A stretch of 5,179 bases of DNA from Verrucomicrobiales bacterium (GTDB lineage Bacteria > Verrucomicrobiota > Verrucomicrobiia > Limisphaerales > UBA1096). This document shows, piece after piece, positions 1 through 5,179 of this stretch (positions within the stretch are counted from its first letter, which is position 1; each line of letters starts with the position of its first letter). The stretch covers positions 1-5,179 of the forward strand of contig JAPPPH010000408.1 in assembly GCA_028817635.1 (NCBI GenBank), in the 5' to 3' direction. The notes below the pieces were generated by a model. That model had not been told where the DNA came from. It did not search any database and was given only the letters and a program-made list of their open reading frames with translations. The position numbers were made by a program, and so were the translations under genes.

Positions 1-279
1 CGACTCGGCGAGGTTGGTCAGAGGATCGCCGCCCGGGCGCATGATGGCCAGTTCCCACGCGATAGAGGTGCTGGTCATGGTGCCGCCATGGAGTTCCGGC
101 AGCAGACCGGCACGGACGAGGGAGGATTTGCCGCTACCGGAGGCACCGACCACAGCGAGGAAGCGGGTGTTGCCCAGGCGCTGCAACAGTTGGGAGACCT
201 GTTCTTCGCGCCCAAAAAACAGGTAGTTTTCGTCGAACTGAAACGGACGCAGGCCGGGGAATGGATTGCCTTCAAACAT
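1..279 (-). CDS. nSTAND1-type P-loop NTPase, N-terminal part (3' end beyond left window edge)
   Basis: This is the first 93 codons of a gene read leftwards from ATG at 279; it stays open to the window edge. The N-terminus has the layout seen at the entry of nSTAND1-family NTPases: an NPFPGLRPF segment (residues 5-13), FFGREEQV (21-28), a short helix, then the hydrophobic strand FLAVVG and a Walker A loop GASGSGKSS (45-53, Lys51 and Ser52), followed by LVRAGLLPEL. Family knowledge: STAND NTPases are signal-transducing ATPase switches, usually large, with C-terminal sensor repeats such as WD40 or TPR. Those parts, Walker B and the C-terminal repeats lie outside the window, so the sensor type is unknown. 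The start lies 12 bases after the stop of the TIR gene, so the two are almost certainly cotranscribed. No clear Shine-Dalgarno precedes this ATG, so coupling to upstream translation is plausible. The family call is strong. The role as sensor or switch for the TIR protein is inference. Confidence 0.88.
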   Translation of the reverse strand, partial: MFEGNPFPGLRPFQFDENYLFFGREEQVSQLLQRLGNTRFLAVVGASGSGKSSLVRAGLLPELHGGTMTSTSIAWELAIMRPGGDPLTNLAES

Positions 280-291
280 GGTTCTGAAATT

Positions 292-1791
292 TTATTTTTT
301 GATTTTTGCGATGAACTGGCCAAGCGGACTGAAGTCATCGTCGGGCACTTGAACGATCTCGGCCAAGTGCGATCGGAATCGCTCCTTGTGCCGGCTCTCG
401 GGTGGGGCCACGAGGATAGCGGTGGCGGTGATGGGCGTGGATCTCCCCTGCCCGGAAGCCTTGATGAGGTTGTTGAGTTTCATGTTCACCCACTGGCGGG
501 TGGCCGAGCCGAAATAGATCAGCACACCGTCGCAGATGCGCAGGTTTTCCATGTGCGCCTCGGAGACCTCAGCCTCACTTCCGCTGAAAAGTGGGATGAC
601 GACCTCGAGTCCCTGATCGAACAGGTAATCCTCGATTGCCTCGATCTTGTCTTCATCGTCCGGCGGCGCCATCAGGTAAACAGTCGGCGGCCCGGCATCG
701 GCTTGGCTGTTGGCAACAACATCGACCTTGCTTCGTTCCTCGGTGAAGTGGTCGATGACCAATCCCTTGAATACCTCAAACGTGCCCTCGACAAAATCGG
801 TCTTTTCGTAGGTGGCCGGGTTGACGCGGAGGCTCTCGATGAAGTCCGACTGTCGATCTTCCCTTGTCTCCAGTCCGCTTGGCAGCCAGATGAGTCGCTC
901 GAGGTTGCGCTTGGCCGACTCTGCCGCAGCGAGGTTAACCTGCGTCTCAATGACCGACTCCGAACCGGCCTCGGGGATGAGCCCGTAGTTGCTGCCCAGA
1001 AGATGGATGGCGACGTCGGCCTGTCTAAGGTATTCGCCCACAGCATTATCCACCTCTGAAGCGTTCAACGGCAGATGGTTGTCCGGCAGGATGACATGGC
1101 CCCGCTCGCGCAAGTCACGTGCGATGTTCTCGCGGTCGGCCATGCGGTCGGCAGTCACGGTGGCGAGGTAGACCGTCTTGGCACCCAGCTCCGGAGCCGG
1201 CTTGGCCAAGCGCGTGTCGTCGCCGCCACGTGATTTTTTGAGAATCTCACAAATCTCATAAGCCAAGTCGTAGATACGGCTAAAGTAATTCTGCTTGGCC
1301 TCCTTGCCGAACGCCTCGTTGTACTCGACGATCTTCCCGTTCTCGTCAAAGTCATAAAAATTGAAGCCCAGCACGCTGCCAAAAATCTTGCGCAGTTCCG
1401 GTTGCAAATCGTCCGGATCGTACGGGGTCTTGACCACCTTGAGGATGCGGGACTTGCCGGCGAACGCCACACCGCCGTTTTCCTCGGCACTCTGGTAGAA
1501 CTCGGTGATCTCCTTCACACACCATTCAGACTTGATGTAGCGGGGGCTGAGGATGGAAACCATCAGTTTCGTCTGATCGAACTGACTAACGATTTGCTGA
1601 TCGAAAATATCGTTACCTGTGAGCTTTTGGTCACGCCAGACACGGGGCTGTTCCCCCATCAACTGCGCCAGCCGATTCTCGAGGATGCGATGAAACTCGG
1701 TGATCCAGCCCCGTTCGTCCTCCGTGATCGGGAGGTTATCGATATGGGCATAGCTGATGAACAGGTCGTTCGCGGTAGCGGCCTCAGACAT
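292..1791 (-). CDS. TIR-domain protein with two additional TIR-like/DUF4062-like domains (499 aa)
   Basis: This soluble 499-residue protein has no signal peptide or membrane segment. Domain 1 (about 8-185) is a clear TIR domain: DLFISYAHIDN (9-19), a box-2-like VWRDQKLTGNDIF (51-63), and LSPRYIKSEWCVKE (81-94). Here the WCxxE pattern supplies Glu94, the position of the catalytic glutamate in NAD-cleaving TIRs. Domain 2 (about 205-345) begins TVYLATVTAD and contains ADVAIHLLGSNYG (258-270) and SVIETQVNLA (279-288), resembling DUF4062/TIR-like domains. Domain 3 (about 369-495) begins TVYLMAPPDD with a similar strand-helix-strand start and DGVLIYFGSAT (421-431). It shows no glutamate in the expected slot after Trp434. 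An acidic, proline-bearing linker (about 187-204) separates domains 1 and 2. Translation starts at ATG 1791, with AAAGGA placed 5 bases upstream. It is the first gene of an operon with the nSTAND NTPase. A likely role is NAD-directed effector or nucleotide-signal component of an antiphage or cell-death pathway. The TIR call is strong; biological role and NADase activity are inferred. Confidence 0.9.
   Translation of the reverse strand: MSEAATANDLFISYAHIDNLPITEDERGWITEFHRILENRLAQLMGEQPRVWRDQKLTGNDIFDQQIVSQFDQTKLMVSILSPRYIKSEWCVKEITEFYQSAEENGGVAFAGKSRILKVVKTPYDPDDLQPELRKIFGSVLGFNFYDFDENGKIVEYNEAFGKEAKQNYFSRIYDLAYEICEILKKSRGGDDTRLAKPAPELGAKTVYLATVTADRMADRENIARDLRERGHVILPDNHLPLNASEVDNAVGEYLRQADVAIHLLGSNYGLIPEAGSESVIETQVNLAAAESAKRNLERLIWLPSGLETREDRQSDFIESLRVNPATYEKTDFVEGTFEVFKGLVIDHFTEERSKVDVVANSQADAGPPTVYLMAPPDDEDKIEAIEDYLFDQGLEVVIPLFSGSEAEVSEAHMENLRICDGVLIYFGSATRQWVNMKLNNLIKASGQGRSTPITATAILVAPPESRHKERFRSHLAEIVQVPDDDFSPLGQFIAKIKK
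1199..1212. repeat. Palindromic word copy (GGCTTGGCCAAGCG) inside the TIR gene
   Basis: Contains the exact 12-bp palindrome GCTTGGCCAAGC (1200-1211), one base short of the 14-bp form. On the minus strand it encodes RLAKP at residues 194-198, in the linker between TIR domain 1 and domain 2. Confidence 0.6.
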
Positions 1792-1795
1792 GAAA

Positions 1796-1801
1796 TCCTT
1801 T
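1796..1801 (-). promoter_or_regulatory. Shine-Dalgarno of the TIR gene
   Basis: Read on the minus strand, AAAGGA lies immediately upstream of ATTTC-ATG-style spacing (about 4-5 bases) before the start codon at 1791. It fits a ribosome binding site and supports this start. It is followed directly by a plausible N-terminal strand of the TIR domain (residue 9 onwards), so no longer N-terminus is needed. Confidence 0.6.
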
Positions 1802-1814
1802 CATTACAGAGAAA

Positions 1815-1843
1815 TAATTATTGGTGGGGGTTAAGTAACTTAA
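1815..1843 (-). promoter_or_regulatory. Possible promoter of the TIR-nSTAND operon
   Basis: On the minus strand AATAAT (1822-1817) matches the -10 consensus TATAAT at 5 of 6 positions. A weak -35 candidate TTAAGT (1843-1838) lies 15 bases upstream, inside the inverted repeat. The 15-base spacing is short and the -35 match is poor, so this is only a guess supported by the AT-rich context and position 25-50 bases ahead of the start codon. Confidence 0.22.
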
Positions 1844-1844
1844 C
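1830..1844. promoter_or_regulatory. 15-bp inverted repeat, candidate operator
   Basis: GTTAAGTAACTTAAC is a perfect inverted repeat with 7-bp arms around a single central base. It ends 38 bases upstream of the TIR start codon. It sits where the -35 element of the TIR operon would be expected. This geometry fits a dimeric helix-turn-helix regulator, possibly a repressor. The symmetry is seen directly; binding by a protein is inference. No regulator gene is visible in the window. Confidence 0.4.
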
Positions 1845-1873
1845 ACATGGTTTCGGTCAAGGAGAATGGAGGC

Positions 1874-1919
1874 GGCCAAGCGCTTGGCCAAGCGGAACGG
1901 AATGGACTTTGGCCAAGCG
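1874..1919. repeat. Cluster of GGCCAAGCG words including a perfect 14-bp palindrome
   Basis: Three copies sit within 46 bases: GGCCAAGCG (1874-1882), the full palindrome CGCTTGGCCAAGCG (1881-1894, sharing two bases with the first), and TTGGCCAAGCG (1909-1919). A degenerate TGTGCCAAGGG follows at 1921. The cluster lies in the untranslated leader of the esterase operon if translation begins at 1946. Confidence 0.65.
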
Positions 1920-1945
1920 TTGTGCCAAGGGTTCGTGCCACAAAT

Positions 1946-3013
1946 ATGATCGCACGATACACACGTTGGGCGAGCGCCGCCGCGCTTGCATTATCCATCA
2001 CCCCGCTTGGCCAAGCGGCTGATACATTGCCGGATCCCGACGGCAAACCGGCGGACATGTCCAAGCCGGTGCAGGTTTACATCCTGCTGGGCCAATCCAA
2101 CATGCTGGGTTTTGGAACCGTAAAAGGCGAGAAGGACGGCACGCTGGAAAACGCGGTAAAAAACAAGAACCTCTACCCCTATCTCGTCGATGACGCCGGC
2201 AACTGGACCGAGCGCAAAGACGTGCGCAACGTGCGCGTGATGGGTAGCGGCCTCGGTGGTAGCCGACAGTTCAACAACGAATGGATGACCATCAAGGGCG
2301 GCCGGATTGGCCCGGAGATCGGCATCGGGCACCACGTCGGCGAGGCGACCGACGCACCGGTGCTTATCTTAAAAAGCTGCATCGGCAACCGGGCGCTGGG
2401 CTGGGATCTGCTGCCGCCTGGCGGAGAGGGATTTGAGTATACCGATTCCAAGGGCGTGACATGGGTGCACCCCGGCTACAAGGGCTCTCCGGAACGATGG
2501 AAAAAGGGCGAGGAGCCGAAGAAAATCAAATGGTACGCCGGGATGCAGTACGATGGCGACATCGCCCGCGCCAAGAAGGTGCTCTCGGAGTTGGATAAAT
2601 ATTATCCCGACGCCAAGAGCTATGAGGTGGCTGGCTTTTTCTGGTGGCAAGGCGATCGTGACAGCCGCAGCGAGGCACTCTCCAGCCGCTACGAGAAAAA
2701 CCTCGTGCACCTCATCAAGACGCTCCGCAAAGATTTCAACGCGCCCAACGCGAAGTTCGTCTGCGCCTCGCTTGGCCAATCGAAGAAAGGCTCCACCGAT
2801 GGCGGCGGCAAAATTCTCGACGCCATGCTCGCGGTGGACAGCGATTCCGGTAAATACCCGGAATTCAAGGGCAACGTCGCCGCCGTCTACACACATCCGC
2901 TTTCCAAGGGCGGTAGTTCCGGCGGCCATTACAGTGGTAACGCCGAGACCTACATGAACGTCGGCGAAGCCATGGGCAAGGCGATGGTGGAACTGCTAAA
3001 GGCGGGCAAATAG
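1946..3013 (+). CDS. Secreted SASA-family (sialate O-acetylesterase-like, SGNH) carbohydrate esterase, short type (355 aa)
   Basis: Predicted extracytoplasmic esterase that removes O-acetyl groups from sugars. The substrate may be acetylated sialic acid, xylan or another glycan, because the SASA fold (Pfam DUF303, also CE6) covers several. The start at ATG 1946 gives a textbook signal peptide: basic MIARYTRW, a hydrophobic Ala/Leu stretch, then PLGQA-A with likely cleavage after Ala24. The catalytic core follows: YILLGQSNMLGFG with nucleophile Ser51, GPEIGIG (122-128), SCIGN with Asn148, FFWWQGDRD (231-239), and the C-terminal GGHYSGNAETYMNVGEAMG with candidate catalytic His328. The length fits the short secreted type common in Planctomycetota and Verrucomicrobiota. 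An in-frame ATG at 1847 would add 33 residues and bury the signal peptide, so it was rejected. The only SD-like tract, AAGGG near 1926-1930, is too far from 1946 to be convincing. The stop overlaps the GTG of the next esterase gene by one base, which indicates an operon. Fold call is firm; substrate is open. Confidence 0.9.
   Translation: MIARYTRWASAAALALSITPLGQAADTLPDPDGKPADMSKPVQVYILLGQSNMLGFGTVKGEKDGTLENAVKNKNLYPYLVDDAGNWTERKDVRNVRVMGSGLGGSRQFNNEWMTIKGGRIGPEIGIGHHVGEATDAPVLILKSCIGNRALGWDLLPPGGEGFEYTDSKGVTWVHPGYKGSPERWKKGEEPKKIKWYAGMQYDGDIARAKKVLSELDKYYPDAKSYEVAGFFWWQGDRDSRSEALSSRYEKNLVHLIKTLRKDFNAPNAKFVCASLGQSKKGSTDGGGKILDAMLAVDSDSGKYPEFKGNVAAVYTHPLSKGGSSGGHYSGNAETYMNVGEAMGKAMVELLKAGK
2004..2017. 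repeat. Perfect 14-bp palindrome CGCTTGGCCAAGCG in the esterase signal peptide
   Basis: Second exact 14-bp copy. Together with its flanking bases it encodes the PLGQAA stretch at the end of the signal peptide, so the signal peptidase site is read from the repeat. Confidence 0.65.
2769..2782. repeat. Near-palindrome CGCTTGGCCAATCG in the short esterase gene
   Basis: One mismatch from the 14-bp palindrome. It encodes LGQS in a region of glycine, serine and lysine residues (about 276-285) that looks like a surface loop. A further partial copy, TGGCCAAGCG, is at 317-326 near the 3' end of the TIR gene, and GGCCAAGCG occurs at 3781-3789. Confidence 0.4.
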
Positions 3014-5179
3014 TGCAGCGCCTTTTCGTTTTCATTCTGGGGATTGCTTTTACGGGCGGATTGTCGGCCGCGGAGCAACCGCTGGAACTGGCCGCGCCGT
3101 TTACGGACAACGCGATCCTGCAGCGCGAAACCGCCGTGCCGGTGTGGGGTTGGGATGTGCCGGGGACAAAGGTGACGGTGCAATTCGCCGGCCAAACCAA
3201 GACTACCGTTGCGGACCAGCACGGCGACTGGGTGGTGAAGCTTGATCCACTGAAAGTCTCGCGCACCGAACGCAACTTGGTGGTGAAAAACAGCCGTGGC
3301 CAAACGATCACTCTCAAGGGTGTGCTTGTCGGTGAAGTGTGGTTTTCCAGCGGTCAATCCAACATGGTTTGGACCGCGGGCAAGAGCATGTGCAACCAAC
3401 TCGCGCGAGATCTGGCCGCCGCCGAGGAGGAAGTGCTCATTCGCGAGATTAACATCAACACGGTGTCCGCGCTCTACCCGCAAAAGCGCGCCACTTCGGA
3501 TGACGGCTGGAAGAAGATCAACGCCGCGGGCGGTTTCTCGGCCCTGTCGCTGTCCTTCGCGCACGAGCTGTACAAGGAATTGAACATGCCCATCGGCATT
3601 CTCCTCAGCGCCCACAGCAACACGCGCATCGAGGCGTTCACCCAACGCGATGCGATCGAGGCGCACGCCAAGCTCAAGGGCGATGCCGATCTCATGCGCG
3701 ATGCGGATCCCCTGACCGAGCAGGGCCGCAAGGCTTACGCACGCTATTACGAGGAACTGAGCCAGTGGCAGGACACCGCCGGCCAAGCGATGGAAAAGGG
3801 TGGGCGTGTGCCGGCGCGGCCCAAGTTGCCGGGCATTGCCGGCATGTGGCGCGGGCCGTCGCAGTTTTTCAACGGCAAAATTGCGCCGGTGGTGCCGTAT
3901 GCCATTCGCGGGGCCATCTGGTGTCAGGGCACGAGCAACAGCGGCGATGGCCGCATTTACGCTGCGCGCATGGAGGCGTTGGTGAAAGGTTGGCGTGATG
4001 CCTGGGGCATGCCGGACATGCCGTTTTATTTTACGCAAATGCAGTGCTACGGCTCGCCGGATCCGGACAACGTCGGCTTTGCGGACATCCGGCAGGTGCA
4101 ACATCTGTTTTTCCAAAACAACCGCAAGAACGTCGGCATGGTGGGGCAGTCGGATCTCAACTCCGCCCGGCCGCAGGGCATTCATTATTTCAACAAGCTG
4201 CACCCCGGCATGCGGCTCGCGCGCTGGGCGTTGGCCAAGGATTACGGCAAGGCCATTGCCTACACCGGCCCGATCTTCAGTGGCTACGAGGTGAAAGGCC
4301 GCACGGTGACCGTGCGTTTTGAGAAGGACAGTCTGTTCGGCGGTCTGATGGTTGGCAGCAAGGGCATGGCGAAGGATTATCGGGAGCCCGGCAAATTCGT
4401 CGAACCTGCTCGCCCTACGCCGAATGATTCGCTGAACCACTTCCGTCTTTGTGGCGGAGACAAAAAATGGCACGCGGCCGAGGCCAAGATCGTGGGCGAC
4501 ACCGTGGTGGTGACTTCCGCCAAAGTGCCCGCGCCCATTGGGGTGCAGTACGCCTACAGCGCCGTTCCCGAAAACTCGAATCTTTACAACCAAGCCGGCC
4601 TACCCGCGACCCCGTTTGCGATGATCGATGGCCAATACATCTTCGAGGAGGACGATCTCGAAAAGGCCGCCGCGCTCAAGGCGAAGTACGCGCGATTTAC
4701 AGATCCAGATTATCCCATCCTGCAAGTGGCTGAATACTATCGCGATGGCGTCATCCTCCAGCGCGGCCAGCCCATCCGCGTTTGGGGCCACGCAAACGAG
4801 GGCGTGACGGTGAAGATTGATCTGGGCGGCGCGATTCAGACTGTGAAGGCCAACGACCTGCAACAATGGTCGGTCACTTTCCCCGCACGCAAAGCCTCGA
4901 TCCAACCGATCACGCTGAACATCACCACCAGTCACAACCACAGTCGGACGGTGAAGGATATTCTCATTGGCGATGTCTGGTACCTCACCGGCAGCACGCA
5001 GCTCACCAGTGAATGGGCCCACGACCGGCGTGACAAGGAGGCCAAGCCGCCCGCCACGCTGCCGTTCGTGCGCGAGTATCGCCGGCGCACAGCCGCCAGT
5101 TCCTTCGCCACCCCGCGCAAGCGACGCTTTGAGACCGGCGGCGGGCGGTATCGCACCTACTGGTCGGCGGCGGATTTCA
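3013..5179 (+). CDS. Secreted tandem SASA (sialate O-acetylesterase-like) protein, long type; second module lacks nucleophile; runs off right edge
   Basis: From GTG at 3013 the frame is open for 722 codons to the window end, so the gene is partial at its 3' end. The GTG start is supported by the signal peptide that follows at once (MQRLFVFILGIAFTGGLSAA, likely cleaved after Ala20) and by the TAGTG overlap with the preceding stop. Module 1 (about 22-545) has a beta-sandwich (DNAILQRETAVPVWGW, then VGEVWF) leading into GQSNM with Ser116, WCQGTSN (303-309), GIHYFNK with His391, ARWALAKDYG, and a C-terminal sandwich ending VQYAYSAVPENSNLYNQ and LPATPF, all typical of long SASA esterases. Module 2 starts near residue 567 with the same layout (DGVILQRGQPIRVWGHA, ILIGDVWYLTG), but the nucleophile block reads GSTQLT, with Thr662 in the Ser position. 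It is thus a fusion of two long-type modules, and the second is probably not catalytic. Likely periplasmic or extracellular glycan de-acetylation together with the upstream esterase; substrate unknown. Confidence 0.88.
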   Translation, partial: MQRLFVFILGIAFTGGLSAAEQPLELAAPFTDNAILQRETAVPVWGWDVPGTKVTVQFAGQTKTTVADQHGDWVVKLDPLKVSRTERNLVVKNSRGQTITLKGVLVGEVWFSSGQSNMVWTAGKSMCNQLARDLAAAEEEVLIREININTVSALYPQKRATSDDGWKKINAAGGFSALSLSFAHELYKELNMPIGILLSAHSNTRIEAFTQRDAIEAHAKLKGDADLMRDADPLTEQGRKAYARYYEELSQWQDTAGQAMEKGGRVPARPKLPGIAGMWRGPSQFFNGKIAPVVPYAIRGAIWCQGTSNSGDGRIYAARMEALVKGWRDAWGMPDMPFYFTQMQCYGSPDPDNVGFADIRQVQHLFFQNNRKNVGMVGQSDLNSARPQGIHYFNKLHPGMRLARWALAKDYGKAIAYTGPIFSGYEVKGRTVTVRFEKDSLFGGLMVGSKGMAKDYREPGKFVEPARPTPNDSLNHFRLCGGDKKWHAAEAKIVGDTVVVTSAKVPAPIGVQYAYSAVPENSNLYNQAGLPATPFAMIDGQYIFEEDDLEKAAALKAKYARFTDPDYPILQVAEYYRDGVILQRGQPIRVWGHANEGVTVKIDLGGAIQTVKANDLQQWSVTFPARKASIQPITLNITTSHNHSRTVKDILIGDVWYLTGSTQLTSEWAHDRRDKEAKPPATLPFVREYRRRTAASSFATPRKRRFETGGGRYRTYWSAADF

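Larger units (their letters stand above)
1792..1945. other. Divergent intergenic regulatory region
   Basis: These 154 bases separate the divergent TIR and esterase operons. The TIR-proximal half (about 1793-1845) is visibly AT-richer than its surroundings and contains a 15-bp inverted repeat and a small AT palindrome, AATAATTATT (1813-1822). The esterase-proximal half (about 1870-1925) is GC-rich and crowded with copies of the GGCCAAGCG word. No convincing sigma-70 promoter was seen for the plus-strand operon. A plus-strand ATG at 1847 is open in the esterase frame, but the extension it would add looks like translated repeat DNA and not protein. Confidence 0.6.

Noticed and set aside
280..310. 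T-rich run as a terminator between the TIR and nSTAND genes
   Set aside because: The run is A-rich on the coding (minus) strand, has no stem-loop before it, and encodes the lysine-rich C-terminus (IAKIKK). The 12-base gap favours cotranscription.
88..1059. 323-codon open frame on the plus strand
   Set aside because: It runs antisense across the start of the nSTAND gene and the 3' two-thirds of the TIR gene, both supported by motifs. Its product shows no family features and it crosses the real gene boundary.
1874..2017. CRISPR array or tandem repeat array
   Set aside because: The repeated word is only 9-14 bp, spacing is irregular, one copy lies in a signal peptide, and further copies are scattered over kilobases, unlike a CRISPR array.
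1402..2022. 206-codon plus-strand frame spanning the intergenic region
   Set aside because: Antisense to the TIR domain in its first part, and its tail is translated from the palindromic repeats (SAWPSG, LAKRCAKG). No domain or ribosome binding site supports it.
2369..2929. 186-codon minus-strand frame inside the short esterase
   Set aside because: Antisense to a gene with an intact SASA active site; composition is typical of shadow translation.
4231..4239. TTGGCCAAG copy in the long esterase
   Set aside because: It encodes the LAK of WALAKDYG, a motif conserved in long SASA proteins, so codon choice for conserved residues explains it without a repeat insertion.
2950..4593. 547-codon open frame on the minus strand
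   Set aside because: It is fully antisense to the long SASA gene, whose translation shows conserved family motifs over the same span. The minus-strand product is rich in His, Arg and Ala with no recognisable domain, as usual for antisense frames in GC-rich DNA.

Overview
The window holds two divergently transcribed gene pairs separated by a 154-bp intergenic region (1792-1945). Coding density is high and coding DNA is GC-rich. Secreted SASA-type carbohydrate esterases next to a TIR plus nSTAND gene pair, together with a recurring palindromic word, suggest a Verrucomicrobiota or Planctomycetota-type heterotroph, with Verrucomicrobiota slightly preferred. This is an inference from gene content; there is no rRNA or marker gene to confirm it.

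Left part, minus strand (1-1791): the first gene of this operon encodes a 499-residue protein. It has a canonical N-terminal TIR domain, with the WCxxE glutamate present, followed by two further TIR-like / DUF4062-like alpha-beta domains. Twelve bases downstream starts a second gene, cut by the left window edge after 93 codons. Its N-terminus is the typical entry into an nSTAND1-type P-loop NTPase, with Walker A GASGSGKS. The pair looks like a signalling or defence (abortive-infection-like) module in which the TIR component and the STAND switch are separate proteins.

Centre (1792-1945): the divergent regulatory region carries a 15-bp inverted repeat, GTTAAGTAACTTAAC, close to the TIR start. 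It also has an AT-rich stretch that could hold the TIR promoter, and a cluster of copies of the palindromic word CGCTTGGCCAAGCG, which recurs elsewhere in the window.

Right part, plus strand (1946-5179): two secreted SASA (sialate O-acetylesterase-like, SGNH hydrolase) proteins overlap by one base (TAGTG). The first is a compact 355-residue enzyme. The second starts with GTG and runs off the right edge after 722 codons. It is a tandem fusion of two long-type SASA modules, in which the second module has lost the nucleophile motif (GQSNM in module 1, GSTQL in module 2). Together they probably de-acetylate host- or algal-derived glycans outside the cytoplasm. There is no evident functional link to the TIR/STAND pair beyond the shared divergent promoter region. 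No RNA gene, CRISPR array, insertion sequence or terminator was recognised.
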